Shown piece after piece: positions 52,515 through 62,762 of a DNA stretch of 64,000 nucleotides (positions within the stretch are counted from its first letter, which is position 1; every line of letters begins with the position of its first letter). Origin of the DNA: Seminavis robusta (taxonomy: Eukaryota; Bacillariophyta; Bacillariophyceae; Naviculales; Naviculaceae); NCBI GenBank assembly GCA_903772945.1, contig CAICTM010000425.1:1-64000 (forward strand). Reading direction: 5' to 3'. The notes under the pieces are model-generated. The model was not told the origin of the DNA. It saw only the letters and a program-made list of their open reading frames with translations, and made no database searches. The position numbers and the translations under genes are program-made.

Positions 52515-55500
52515 ATGGCCACCCAGCGTCCTTCGTCGGTTTCGTCGTTGGTCGGATCTGACCTGCCAAACAAGGAGGAACAGCAAAAAACTCAACAGAA
52601 TGATGAGGAGTTTCAGCAATTTCAAAAGCTCGAGCCTGAGTTGGCAAAATGCGTCAAGACGTACGAGCGTTGGAGGGGTAGCTACAGCCCTTTGCAACGA
52701 GAACGTTTGGAGGCCAATTGTGCCGATTATTACCCGCAAGTCATGCGAAACAGCAACTTTGATCTGAAAGTTGTCGAAGAGGAAGGAAACTCAACAGAAA
52801 AGTTAGATGGACGCGTCAAGTCGTTTTTCCAGAACACTATTGATATGAAACCGCTTCAGTTTGAGATGGGAACAGCAGAAACTGCTGCTGAACGTCCGCC
52901 GAAGAGGATTGGAGTTGTCCTGAGTGGAGGCCAGGCACCCGGTGGGCACAATATTATTTGTGGTATCTTTGACCGAGCCAAGGCGTACCATCCAGACAGC
53001 AGAATCTTTGGTTTCCTTGATGGACCCCATGGAATATTTTCCGGAAAGTTTGTCTTGCTTACGAAGACGATCATCGATGGATTTCGCAACACAGGTACGT
53101 CTCTCTTCTGTTTTGTGGTTGTCAGATTCCGTTTTGTGTGGTGCGATTGGCTCACAATCAATGTCCCTTCGATGCATACTTCGCCTCTCAATACAATAAA
53201 GGTGGCTTCGATATGCTGGGTTCCGGGCGCCACAAGATTGAATCCGAAGAGCATTTTGCGAAGAGCCTGGAAGTCTGTGACACTATTTTACACTTGGATG
53301 GAGTCGTTGTGATTGGTGGGGATGACTCAAACACCAATGCTGCCCTCCTTGGTGAATACTTCAAGTCCAAGGGAAGCAAGTGCGCGGTCAATGGTTGTCC
53401 GAAGACTATTGATGGTGACCTCAAGGTCATGCCGTACATCCCTGTCAGTTTTGGGTTTGATACGGCTTGTCGAACCTTTTCTGAGTTGATTGGAAACTGT
53501 TGTGTTGACTCTTTATCAGGTAAGTTATTAAACCGGAAAAGTTTCTTTCTGGCTTCATCCCATCTCTTCTCAATCATGGCATCTGTCGCACTCAACTTGA
53601 TTTGCACCTACAGCACAAAAGTACTATCATTTCATTCGCCTCATGGGACGGAGCGCCAGCAACATTGCACTAGAGTGTGCGCTTCAAACATTCCCGAACC
53701 ATTGCTTCATCGGCGAAGAATGCAAAGCCAACCAGTGGGGCCTCAAAGAACTGACAAAACAGCTAACAGATATGATTGAGTCTCGATACAAGAATCAGAA
53801 CAAGAACTATGGTGTGGTCCTCCTCCCGGAAGGCCTCATTGAGTTCATTCCTGAGTTTGAGAAGCTCATTGCTGAATTGAACGAGCTGGGAGATTCCCTT
53901 GGAGATCATGCCTCACCTGAGGATGTGGCCGGCAAGTTGTCTGACGGAAACAAAGAGCTCTTCGAGTACCTGCCCTTGTTCTTGAAGAGGCAGCTGACGA
54001 AAGACCGTGACGCTCATGGAAACCTCCAAGTTGCCGCCATTGAAACAGAGAAGCTATTGGCAGCCACGGTAATGTCAGAGCTAGCGACGCGATTGGGATC
54101 CCAGGAGAAGGCAGCTCTTGTCTTCCAACCACAGTTCCATGCTTTTGGATACGAAGGCCGCGCTGGTTTACCAACGTTGTTTGACTCTGCCTATTGCTTT
54201 GCCCTTGGTGCTACCGCTGCCCAGCTAACCATCGCTGAGAAGACCGGTTTCATTGCTAGTGTAACTGGCTTGGACAAGAAGTCTCCCGCAGAGTGGTCAT
54301 GCGGTGGTGTTCCAGTTACAAGCCTCTGCGTCATTGAACGCCGCAAAGGAAAGGACAAGCCCGTCATTCGCAAGGCCCTGGTTGAATTGTTGGACGATCC
54401 CAACCACAAGACCTTGAACAACTCCCCATTCTTTGCATGGAAGACGATGAGGGAGCTTTGTGCTGGTAAGAACTATGTTTGCTTCGAGTCTATTGATTGA
54501 GGCGCGTCAAGCAAAGCTTATCCACTCTGTGATCATTGCCTTTCTAAGTGTACGATCTGTACAAGATTCCTGGTCCCATGCAGTTCAATAAAGACAGCTT
54601 TGATATCCCATGTATGCTCAGGATCGAGCTTGGAGGCAGTGCTCAGCTCTTATCCAATCTTGCCCATCAAGTCCTCGGCACCACTATAGATGCAGACTTG
54701 GTCGCGAAGGACGAAGAAAAGTACTTCAAGGACATTTTGGGGCTTTGCAAGTCTCAGTTTAGCCAGGCCTTGGATGAGAAACAATGCAAGATCGACTGGC
54801 CCACAGCTGGGGAACATTTCAACTACGTTGGAGGGTCACGCCCCAAAAGCGCTCTGCAGATTGATCTTGGCAACAAGGGATATGACGTTCCCACTGAGTC
54901 GTTTGGGTGCCTCGACGGAAAACCTGGCGCCCAGTTCTTATCTCCGACAATTTTTGAAGCTGTCCACTTGGTTGAAGATGAAACCACCCAATGCATGGAA
55001 CCCAAAGACGGTCCTTTTGTGTCCAAGGCCTACCCCAACACCTACGGTCGCCCGTTGGTGAGAGTCACTAGGCCCTCGGCTACCGAAGGAATGCAGGACA
55101 ACAAGGAGGCCGGGCGGATGGGGGCTATTGCGATTGTCTTTTGTGGGAGACAGACGCCTGGTGGCCACGATATGGTTGCCGGTCTGTGGGACATGATCAA
55201 CGGCAAAAAAGGCAGCAAACCAGCTGTCCGGATAGTCGGCGTCGTTGGCGGTAGCCGCGGCTTCTTCGCTGAGCAAATGGTCGAGCTGACGGCAGCGAAG
55301 GTTGATGAGATGCGCCATCAGGGTGGCTTCCACTTGTTTGGAAGGTCACAAGGTAAGTTCTATGCAAGTGCCTTTTGATTGACCTCAGTGGCTTCTACGC
55401 CAACTTTCCCCCCTCACTCTGACACCTATACCCGCACCAACTCTAGACAAGTTCTGTAAGAACAGGGAACAAGCCGAACAGATCGTGTCAATCCTTCGCA

Positions 55501-57152
55501 AGAACAACATTACGTCCCTCGTCCTGGTTGGAGGTGTCCGCACAGCCACCAGCGCATGTGTCCTTGCGGAATACCTGGAAGAGCAGAACGCAAAAGTGCT
55601 TCAGACAACTCCGTCAAGCTCGACCTTGCTGAATGTTGTCACAGTTCCCCTGTCCCAGGGTGGCTCGTTCACCAACGAGTTCATCGAGCAAGCGCTTGGA
55701 TTTGATTCCACGAGCAAGGCAACTGCTCGGTTGGCCGGCAATACTGAAATCGACGGATCCTCTGCTCGAAAGTACTACTACTTTCTCCGGACAATGGAGG
55801 GTGGAGAACGAATGGCAAATGCATGTCACTTGACACTTGAAGTTGGGCTTCAGGTAGGTTGCCCGGTCGATCATTGTTTCGTGCTCATGCTACCAACATC
55901 TGACCTCTTCAATATATTTCCTTGAAATAAAATGCTGACAGGCAAAGCCTAACTACATCCTTCTGTCCGAGGAAATAAGCTCCAAGAAGCTGTCTCTCAA
56001 AGATGTCGTATCAGACATTGCTGACATGGTTCAGCGGCGCTGGGAAGGGCCAGGAAAGAAGAACTTTGGAGTAAGTGTTATAGTTTGTGCCCTGGACTCA
56101 GGGTTGAGTCTGTGCAGTCCGGACATGGCAAAGCTGACTCGTTACTGCCTTCTTTGCTGACACTGTTCTAGACTGTCATTGTGCCCGACAACATCATTAG
56201 GGTTCTCCCCGAGACCCGCGCCTTGTTATCAGAGCTCAAACAGAACAATTGGAAGACAGAGGCTTTGTCGGCCTACTCTAAAGCTCTGCTCAAGTCGCTA
56301 CCTGACTTCATGATCAACGAGATTCAGACGAAGAACGTTGACATCCAGCAGATAGAAACAGAACGGATGCTTGCTGAACTTGTGCGTGAGGAGTTGAAGT
56401 CGCGCCCTTCGTACGATGGCAAGTTCTCGCCCATTTGCCAATTCCTCGGGTATCAGGTATGGCTTTGACGATGCAACCTAGCACGACTTGCATTTTGTGC
56501 AACTCTTCTCAGCTTTTGTGTGTCATTGATTCGATTCCAATCGTCAGGCCCGCGGATCACTCCCCAGCGTCTTTGACAGCAACTATGGATATGCGCTGGG
56601 TGGCGGTGTTGCTGTCCTCCTTCGCGAGAACCGCAACGGTTACATGGCATCGGCAGCGAATCTATGCTCAAACAAGAACAGGACGACCGTCTTTGGTGTG
56701 CCCCTCACGGCAATGCTCGAAGTCCGCGCTGTTGGCGAGTTACCCGAGGCCGCCATCTTTAGCCAATTGGTTGACTTGCACGGTAAGCACTATCAGGAGT
56801 GGAAACGAATTAGTCCGAAGCTTGAAGACGAGGAGCTTTATGAGAATCCAGGGCCATTGCAGGTAAGTGCAGGAAACGGGTTTTCTGTTGATGGCGGTGA
56901 CTGTCACTCCTGACATTCTCACGTTTCTTCTTCATTGCAACACAGTACTCGGGCGATTGCGCGCATCTCTTGACGAAGAATATTGCTGGCTCTGAAGGCG
57001 ACGGCAAACCATCGTATTTGGCCAGCTTGGCTGAACTTCGAGAGAATGCAACGGTGTTGCTTGAGAAGCTCCGACCCGGTGTACCCTCGAGGAAGCTTCG
57101 TATTGCCAACAAATCCCTCGAAACACTCCGAAGTGTGTTGGAAGAGCTCTAA
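52515..57152 (+). CDS. Tandem (fused) pyrophosphate-dependent phosphofructokinase
   Basis: Nine exons: 52515-53094, 53202-53519, 53614-54465, 54549-55352, 55447-55853, 55942-56070, 56172-56456, 56548-56862, 56946-57152. They sum to 1298 residues. The N-half has the PPi-type active-site motifs: [20 protein letters not shown] (near 232-240) and PKTIDGDL (near 260-267) with catalytic Asp. GGGR/MGRSAS substrate motifs follow. The C-half starts near residue 730 ([13 protein letters not shown]), but its equivalents read VGGVRTATS and [10 protein letters not shown], so the second domain has lost catalysis and is probably regulatory. The enzyme converts fructose 6-phosphate plus PPi to fructose 1,6-bisphosphate reversibly. 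Plants have separate alpha and beta chains; apicomplexans have a similar fusion. The first acceptor (53201) has a weak pyrimidine tract. Confidence 0.92.
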
Positions 57153-57248
57153 AGTCTGTTACATACATGCATACATGTATGTGCATGGACTCAATTGACA
57201 GACAGAGGCAACCCAGGTTTCTCCCAAGCTGCCTTAGAATAATTACAT

Positions 57249-57254
57249 AATAAA
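57249..57254 (+). terminator. Candidate polyadenylation signal after phosphofructokinase
   Basis: AATAAA about 95 bp after the stop codon. Confidence 0.4.
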
Positions 57255-57299
57255 GCAACCCTAATACATGCAGTTTCAATATAGCTTGCGGTGCTCGTG

Positions 57300-57719
57300 T
57301 GTTGTCGATGACTGACTCACAAAGTCCGATGTCTTGAAACGCACGGAACGATGATGAGAGAAGGGTGAAGATCATACGCGGTCGCGTGAGGGGCTGGAAC
57401 TCGAAGTAAGTTGATGTGCGCGTTCTTCAACGAAGCCGTGATTTTGCGCAGAACTTCTATGATATAGAGTTTTCGCTCGCCCTCACTCGCATCCCAATCA
57501 CAACCAGCAATATCTTCTGAAGCTTTTTGATATCGAGGCCCTCGAGGTCGATTCCCAAAACTGCCTGAAGGAAGGGGCCGTAGGCACGGACACAGAAGTC
57601 GTATCCCCCTTCAAAGGGTTGCTCCACAGCCAACCAGACTTCGGACGGAATCGAGTAGTACTTTCCCTCTGCACGAGGGCTTTTGCCTCAGCGGCAGTCA
57701 AAGCGCCGGTATCATCCAT
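57300..57719 (-). pseudogene. Frameshifted remnant of an unidentified gene
   Basis: On the minus strand, ATG at 57719 opens MDDTGALTAAEAKALVQ. The reading then jumps frame and continues plausibly (YYSIPSEVWLAVEQPFEGG, then YDFCVRAYGPFLQAVLGID). After an A-run near 57530 it jumps again (KASEDIAGCDWDASEGERK and LYIIEVLRKITASLKNAHIN). No splice signals account for the jumps, so at least two single-base indels separate the three segments. The segments look coherent as one acidic globular protein, but I cannot name it. It may be a decayed duplicate of a gene elsewhere. Alternatively an unrecognised intron structure could explain it. Confidence 0.5.
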
Positions 57720-58007
57720 TGTCCCCTTTCTTTGAGCAAACTTCAATACGTTTCTGGTGCGCAAGTGCTCAAGCTACTGTACATGTACTTGTACAGCCGT
57801 ATCGGTACCGGTACCGGATCAGGTTCGTGGATTTCGTTGGTCGGAGAAGTTTCGCTGCCAAATTGCGAGCCTTTTTGTGGCGGCACACGATGGCTGTCAT
57901 CCGGCAAATTAACGGTTGTGTAGAAATTGTACCAGGCCTACGAGAATATCCCCGGACAGATCATTGTACACTGTACCGGGACGAGTTTCGATCGGTCGCG
58001 GTCATTG

Positions 58008-58032
58008 GAATCGAATCGAATCGAATCGAATC
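58008..58032. repeat. GAATC pentanucleotide array, five copies
   Basis: Five perfect tandem GAATC units in a gene-free stretch. Confidence 0.95.
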
Positions 58033-58044
58033 ATTCGTCAAGCA

Positions 58045-58140
58045 ACCAAACATCGTGACTGCAATCTTCATGAGTCTGCAATAATTTCCCACGATCATGA
58101 TGTTGACATCACTGCGAGGGCACTGACAAGGTCCATCATA
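58045..58140. repeat. Dispersed repeat, copy 1 (about 90 bp)
   Basis: Shares ACCAAACATCGTG, AATCTT-ATG, GATGTTGACATC and GAGGGC-CTGACAA with 59044-59125 in the same order and orientation, with small gaps. Function is unknown. Confidence 0.75.
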
Positions 58141-58519
58141 GGTCCAATGCACCAGTAAGCCAGCTACAGTTCGATCGCTACCGTACGCTGCATTCAATTC
58201 GCGTGCTTTAGAGGCGGCACAGGGTTGGCTGTCCAGAAGCGTCGTTTGATGGGCACCTCTGTGGCAACCGGTACGGCAGGAAAACGACGAAACGAACCAG
58301 GATGGTTTACACCTTTTCAACGAGCCATTTCAAGGACGTTTCCTCCACAGTCTACAACTTGCAACGAGCCATTTGAAGAACGTTTCCTCCATCAAGTCCT
58401 GCCAACATCCTTCAGACCATGCGAGTTGAGTCTGTTCTGTTCATAAAACCAATTGAGAAAGACTTTGAAAAGCAACATCAACCAAACAATCAATCAACCA
58501 AACAACTAACTACTTCACC
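58141..58519. other. Upstream region of the Lys-rich small protein gene
   Basis: No gene is seen. A duplicated CAACGAGCCATTT-(C/G)AAG-ACGTTTCCTCCA unit occurs at about 58319-58350 and 58361-58393. Confidence 0.45.
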
Positions 58520-58861
58520 ATGACATCCATCCACAACGAAAAGAACGTCACCTTCGCCATCAACAAGGAAGCCTTTATCGACAGCAAGACCAAAGCTCCC
58601 ACCAACAACGTTGCTTCGGCTATTGAAATGTTCGGAGGAAAAGGCAAGAAGAGTCTCATTCAACAGCAAAAGGAAAAGTTGGAAGAGAAATGGGCTGCAG
58701 AACGGGCCATCAAGATGGTCAAGAAGAGCAAGTGGAAGGTTGGTGGTTCCGGCTATGGCAGTGGCGTTTACAAGAAGCGTGTTGTGTTGGACTTCCAAAA
58801 CAAGGATGACCAGCAAAAGGTTGATGGAGCCGATGCCAAGAAACGCTTCGAGTTGGCATAA
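58520..58861 (+). CDS. Small Lys-rich protein, unknown function
   Basis: A 113-residue intronless protein with strong ATG context (CACCATGAC). It is highly charged: residues 38-75 form a basic helix with KKSLIQQQKEKLEEKWAAER and KMVKKSKWKVGG. The end is GVYKKRVVLDFQNKDDQQK. Codon use and the low number of stops fit a highly expressed gene. No signal peptide or membrane span is present. It could be a nucleic-acid- or ribosome-associated protein, but no family is recognised. Confidence 0.6.
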   Translation: MTSIHNEKNVTFAINKEAFIDSKTKAPTNNVASAIEMFGGKGKKSLIQQQKEKLEEKWAAERAIKMVKKSKWKVGGSGYGSGVYKKRVVLDFQNKDDQQKVDGADAKKRFELA

Positions 58862-59177
58862 ACTTATCAATTTCTCCTATTGTGCGCACCGGCTACCGGT
58901 AGTCATATAATGTAATCAATACTAGGATTTGGTGCGATGCCAAAGAAGTGTTCTTGCTTTCTTCTAGCTACTGGTAGCTATATGCAGTAGGTCGGGAGGT
59001 ATCTCCCTCCGTCGTGCACTTGAATCCCAGCCTCGCGTCGACCACCAAACATCGTGGATGTAATCTTGATGTGCAAAATTTCCACGATGTTGACATCGCT
59101 GTGAGGGCGCTGACAATGTCTCCATTTTTAAATACAGTAACATAACAACCCTAACTAATACATGCAGTTTCAATGTT
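58862..59177. repeat. Dispersed-repeat-rich spacer (copy 2)
   Basis: 59044-59125 is the second copy of the repeat at 58045-58140. Immediately after it, 59137-59172 (AACCCTAACTAATACATGC...) resembles 57255-57285 next to the phosphofructokinase gene. No gene is present. Confidence 0.65.
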
Positions 59178-61145
59178 TCAACCAACACGACGCGCCACGG
59201 CAGCAGCTCTTGCCTTTGGAGCTTGCAAAATGCTTTCAACATCAACCTTTACTTTTGCGGGTTGCAAAGACTTTGCTTTGTCTTCTGTCTGCCCGAATAA
59301 CCCCGCCTTCTTTTCTTGCTGCTGCAAACCTGATGCAGAAGCTTCGGCTTCAAGGCGGGCTGCCTCTGATAGTGCAGCTTCCCTCATTTCCTTATTATGT
59401 GTTGCATCGAGATCCTTTGTCCACAGAGGACATCCAGAGCACTTCTTATCCTTCCCTTTTCTGTGCTGGCAGTGCGGAATCTGGCAGAAATGCTTGTAGT
59501 CCTGAACCTGAAGCAAAAGTATAGTATGATAGTTAGTTTGGTATTGACATGCTGCAGGTAATAGAGGCGTCTTGCTTACCTTCTCGCGGCAAATGTAACA
59601 GAAATGAATTCCACAAGCACATGTCATTTTGTTGCATCCACTTTCTTTGACCATGCCTTTTTTGCACGCCGGGCAAAAGCGTATGACAGCATTGGATGCA
59701 GCCTCTTCAACCCTTGTACGAGCATCTTCTTCCTGTTTCTTCTCCACTTCATCGCAGCGGAGAGGAATATGACTCTCTTCTCGGCAATGACGGCATGATT
59801 CAAAGCGGCATTCCACATTGGGGCACAGAAAGATGTTCTGCGCTTTATCCACTGCAGCCGAGTACCCACACTTGGGGCAGCTGCACATCATGGCAACCAA
59901 GCCTGCTTTTTCGACATTGATTCGGCTTTGCAGTTCGTCGTATTTCTCCAAGACCTTTGGTTTCAGAGATCGTTGCAGGAAGAAACGGTCAAATCCCGAC
60001 GAACAACCATCTCCATGAAAGCAGAGTAGTTCCAGCGCAGGTTCCCTTGTCTTTGGGTCCTTGCCAAAGCTTTGATTTGCAAACACTTGGTTCTCGACGT
60101 ATTGAGCCAGGCACTCCCCACAAAACAAATGCCCTTCTATTCTGCACTGCACCATTTCATCCATTGCCACCTTATCGTAACAGCACCCACACTCGACGGC
60201 GGTTCCCTCCCTGATGGCTGTTTCCCTGTTGACTTTCTTTTGCACTTTGGTGTCTATTTCCTCTCTCCAAAGGTCTAGCTTTCGCTTGCAAAAGGCAGCC
60301 TCTTCTGTTAGGATTGAATTCTTGATTCGAGCATTGCTGTTTTTGAAGTTTGCTGGTCTGGCACGGAAATGATCCTTTTTGGGAGTGGCATTGAACTCTC
60401 TCTTCATCCGATCCTTTTGTTCCTTGTCGATTGTTGATGATTTTTTGGCTGCTGTAAGTTTTTCGTATTGCTTGATTTCAGAATCTTCAGTTCCATTCAA
60501 TGAGGCCTTGGCAGTGCTGCGATCTCCTCTGCCCGTCAGAGAGCGAACCAGCTTTTCAAAGGCAATAGCATAGTGATTGTTGCTCTGCTGCAGGAAGAAT
60601 TTGGCTCCCTTTTTGGTGAGTATGCCTGGGAATTCCAACACTAGTTTTTCGGCGCTTTCCTCAATGTAATCTCTGGTTGGTTCAAAAGAGGACGCCGAGA
60701 GAAAGTTGTATTTCGGTTCGCATTTGTTGTTGGCTTGCATGTTGCCCGAGGCGGCTGGTTTTCGGTCTTCCTTGGGATAAGACGGTCCACTCTCCAGAAG
60801 CGCATTAATGACATTGGCCGCAACATTGCTGTGTTCCTTCAAGAGTTGGTTGGCATGATCATGTTTGACATCTGGGAAGACTTCCAGCACTTGTTGCAGA
60901 GGTGTCTTGGGCATTGCTTTGGTGTGGACAACTTCCACAACGTCATCATCATCGTCTGATTTTTTCAAGTTGCCACGAGGGCGCTTTCGGGTCTCCAACA
61001 CTTCCACAATGTCGTCATCGCTGTCGGTGTCTCGCTTTCTTCTCGCGGGTGGCTTTGCGGCGGCAACCACAACCTCATCATTGTCCGAATCGACGTCGCA
61101 TAGGTCTACAATGCCGGCAGCGTAGCTTTTTGCCGGTGGGTCCAT
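59178..61145 (-). CDS. RBR E3 ubiquitin ligase, RNF216/TRIAD3-like (second copy)
   Basis: Exons 61145-59580 and 59507-59178 give 631 residues. The intervening 72 nt have GTAAGC and CAG borders, contain no stop and keep frame, so unspliced message would encode 655 residues. The N-terminus has repeated acidic SDDD-VVEV motifs resembling SUMO-interacting motifs. A CUE-like helix is LQQVLEVFPDVKHDHANQLL. RING1 is CGCCYDKVAMDEMVQC, the IBR contains FESCRHC, and RING2 is FCPACKKGMVKESGCNKMTC. After the junction, YKHFCQIPHCQH matches RNF216. It is a diverged paralogue of the gene at 25490-27291, about half conserved in the RBR core. Role: ubiquitin transfer through a RING2 cysteine. Confidence 0.9.
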   Translation of the reverse strand: MDPPAKSYAAGIVDLCDVDSDNDEVVVAAAKPPARRKRDTDSDDDIVEVLETRKRPRGNLKKSDDDDDVVEVVHTKAMPKTPLQQVLEVFPDVKHDHANQLLKEHSNVAANVINALLESGPSYPKEDRKPAASGNMQANNKCEPKYNFLSASSFEPTRDYIEESAEKLVLEFPGILTKKGAKFFLQQSNNHYAIAFEKLVRSLTGRGDRSTAKASLNGTEDSEIKQYEKLTAAKKSSTIDKEQKDRMKREFNATPKKDHFRARPANFKNSNARIKNSILTEEAAFCKRKLDLWREEIDTKVQKKVNRETAIREGTAVECGCCYDKVAMDEMVQCRIEGHLFCGECLAQYVENQVFANQSFGKDPKTREPALELLCFHGDGCSSGFDRFFLQRSLKPKVLEKYDELQSRINVEKAGLVAMMCSCPKCGYSAAVDKAQNIFLCPNVECRFESCRHCREESHIPLRCDEVEKKQEEDARTRVEEAASNAVIRFCPACKKGMVKESGCNKMTCACGIHFCYICREKVSKTPLLPAACQYQTNYHTILLLQVQDYKHFCQIPHCQHRKGKDKKCSGCPLWTKDLDATHNKEMREAALSEAARLEAEASASGLQQQEKKAGLFGQTEDKAKSLQPAKVKVDVESILQAPKARAAAVARRVG

Positions 61146-61625
61146 ACTAGACTAACTTTTTGGACAACAATTTCTGCGCTTCCTTTTGCTATTTGCGGTG
61201 GCTCTCTATATGGCTGTCTGATGGCGATAGAATACGCTCGATCAACACGCTCAGCTCCTCGCTTCAATGCATATGCATTCATGCAATCACTATATAATGA
61301 CCTCAAGTCAAGCAAACCTGAAATATTTGAGGTTTTCGCCTGAATGCAGTTCCAGTGCGGTAGTTCAGGTAAATAAGAGTAAATTAACTAATCAAGATAT
61401 TAATGTTGTACCGCATCTACCTGCTTTCCAAAGCTGCCTTGGGGTTGTTGGAAATTTTGCTTGGCGCGAAACCCAGCACAACGCCTGAGTCACGAGACAT
61501 ACGGGAATGGACTGTTTCCCCCATTTCTTCTTTTTTTTGCCAATTAAGTCAGCGGGAGCTGCGATACCTCGGCAGAAAGACAGATAGAAGAAGGAGGATC
61601 ATATTCGAGATTGCACCCATCTTTC

Positions 61626-61756
61626 AAGCTAGCCCTGGCGACAACACCCGACTACGTCATGTGTTGCCGCCCGGTATCATTCATCCTCATTGCAACCTTC
61701 TTTTTATTAAGCTAGCCCTGGCGACAACACCCGACTACGTCGTGTGTTGCCGCCCG
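61626..61756. repeat. Pair of 48-bp direct repeats
   Basis: 61626-61673 and 61709-61756, each beginning AAGCTAGCCCTGGCGACAAC, are identical except for one base (A/G) and are separated by 35 bp. Confidence 0.95.
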
Positions 61757-61955
61757 CTACTCTATAATTTACCAGCTGCCATTCCCTTATTGTAACTCTA
61801 ACCTTTACAGCTCCTGCTGGCTTATTGTGCTGTTGTGCTGATTGCACTAACCTTAAATATTAATGATTTATTCCTACCCCTAACTTGTATTGAACCATCA
61901 ATGTTCAGTTTTGTTGGCTTATGACTATCTCTATCCTTATACTTTGGCTTCACCG

Positions 61956-62046
61956 GAATAGGAAATAGGAAATAGGAAATAGAAAATAGGAAATAGGAAA
62001 TAGGAAATAGAAAATAGAAAATAGGAAATAGGAAATAGGAAATAGC
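61956..62046. repeat. GGAAATA heptamer minisatellite
   Basis: About 13 tandem units of GGAAATA with GAAAATA variants. Confidence 0.95.
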
Positions 62047-62280
62047 ATTAAAGGGGTTGAGAACTCAGGTAAGTTCCTATCCGCGATCATGTGGTTCGTA
62101 CGTACGCCGAGAAACACATTTATTTCCATTTAATAATGGCATATTAATCGCGTATGTGGCTTCATTCCTAACCATTCGCAGAATATGTGCATACGTCATT
62201 CGCGAACCTCACGAATTGATTTAAGTAAGCAGGGCTGGGATTGCACTATTTTGAAATACCGGTGTACCACGAAGCCATAG

Positions 62281-62341
62281 CCAGCCAGCCAGCTACAGTA
62301 GCTAGCTAGCTAGCTAGCTGGCTAACTAACTAGCTAGCTAT
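62281..62341. repeat. CCAG then GCTA tetranucleotide arrays
   Basis: Three CCAG units are followed by GCTAGCTAGCTAGC with CTAA interruptions. GCTA is self-complementary in tandem (TAGCTA), so the array can form a hairpin. Confidence 0.9.
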
Positions 62342-62762
62342 CAACTGACCCATGTCCACAAACAAGAAGGCTAACAAGCATACAAAAGTATTAGCTTGAA
62401 GGTTACCCTTAGGTTGCTTGTTAACCTTCTTAGTTGCCGCGGTGGGTCTGTTGGTAGTAGAGTTAGAGACTCGTGAAGCGACTTTTTTGAGTGACGAGTC
62501 AGTGGATCGACAGGCTCGAGCGTTTTGATTGGTCCTACGCGAATTCCAAATCCATTCATCCTGCGAACCGCAGCTCCACTTTTTTACTATAAACATTTCC
62601 TGCGGTTCGCCGTATCTGTGGATTTGGAGGTCACCTTTCCGAATTCGGCAGTTATTTCGATTTATTTTGATTTGGCGTACGTACGGACGTCATTTTGGCT
62701 GGTTAGGAACAATCCTCAGGCAGTTTACCTGCCGAGGTAATTAGAAAAAGTCGTCGTCGACC

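Larger units (their letters stand above)
61146..62762. other. 1.6-kb repeat-rich gene-free region
   Basis: No supported gene. Contains the paired 48-bp repeats, the AGGAAAT array and a GCTA microsatellite listed separately. The left end is the promoter of the minus-strand RBR gene, the right end that of the plus-strand ankyrin-like gene. Confidence 0.5.

Noticed and set aside
61956-62046. Internal telomere-like array
   Set aside because: GGAAATA differs from the usual TTAGGG or TTTAGGG repeats and is only about 90 bp.
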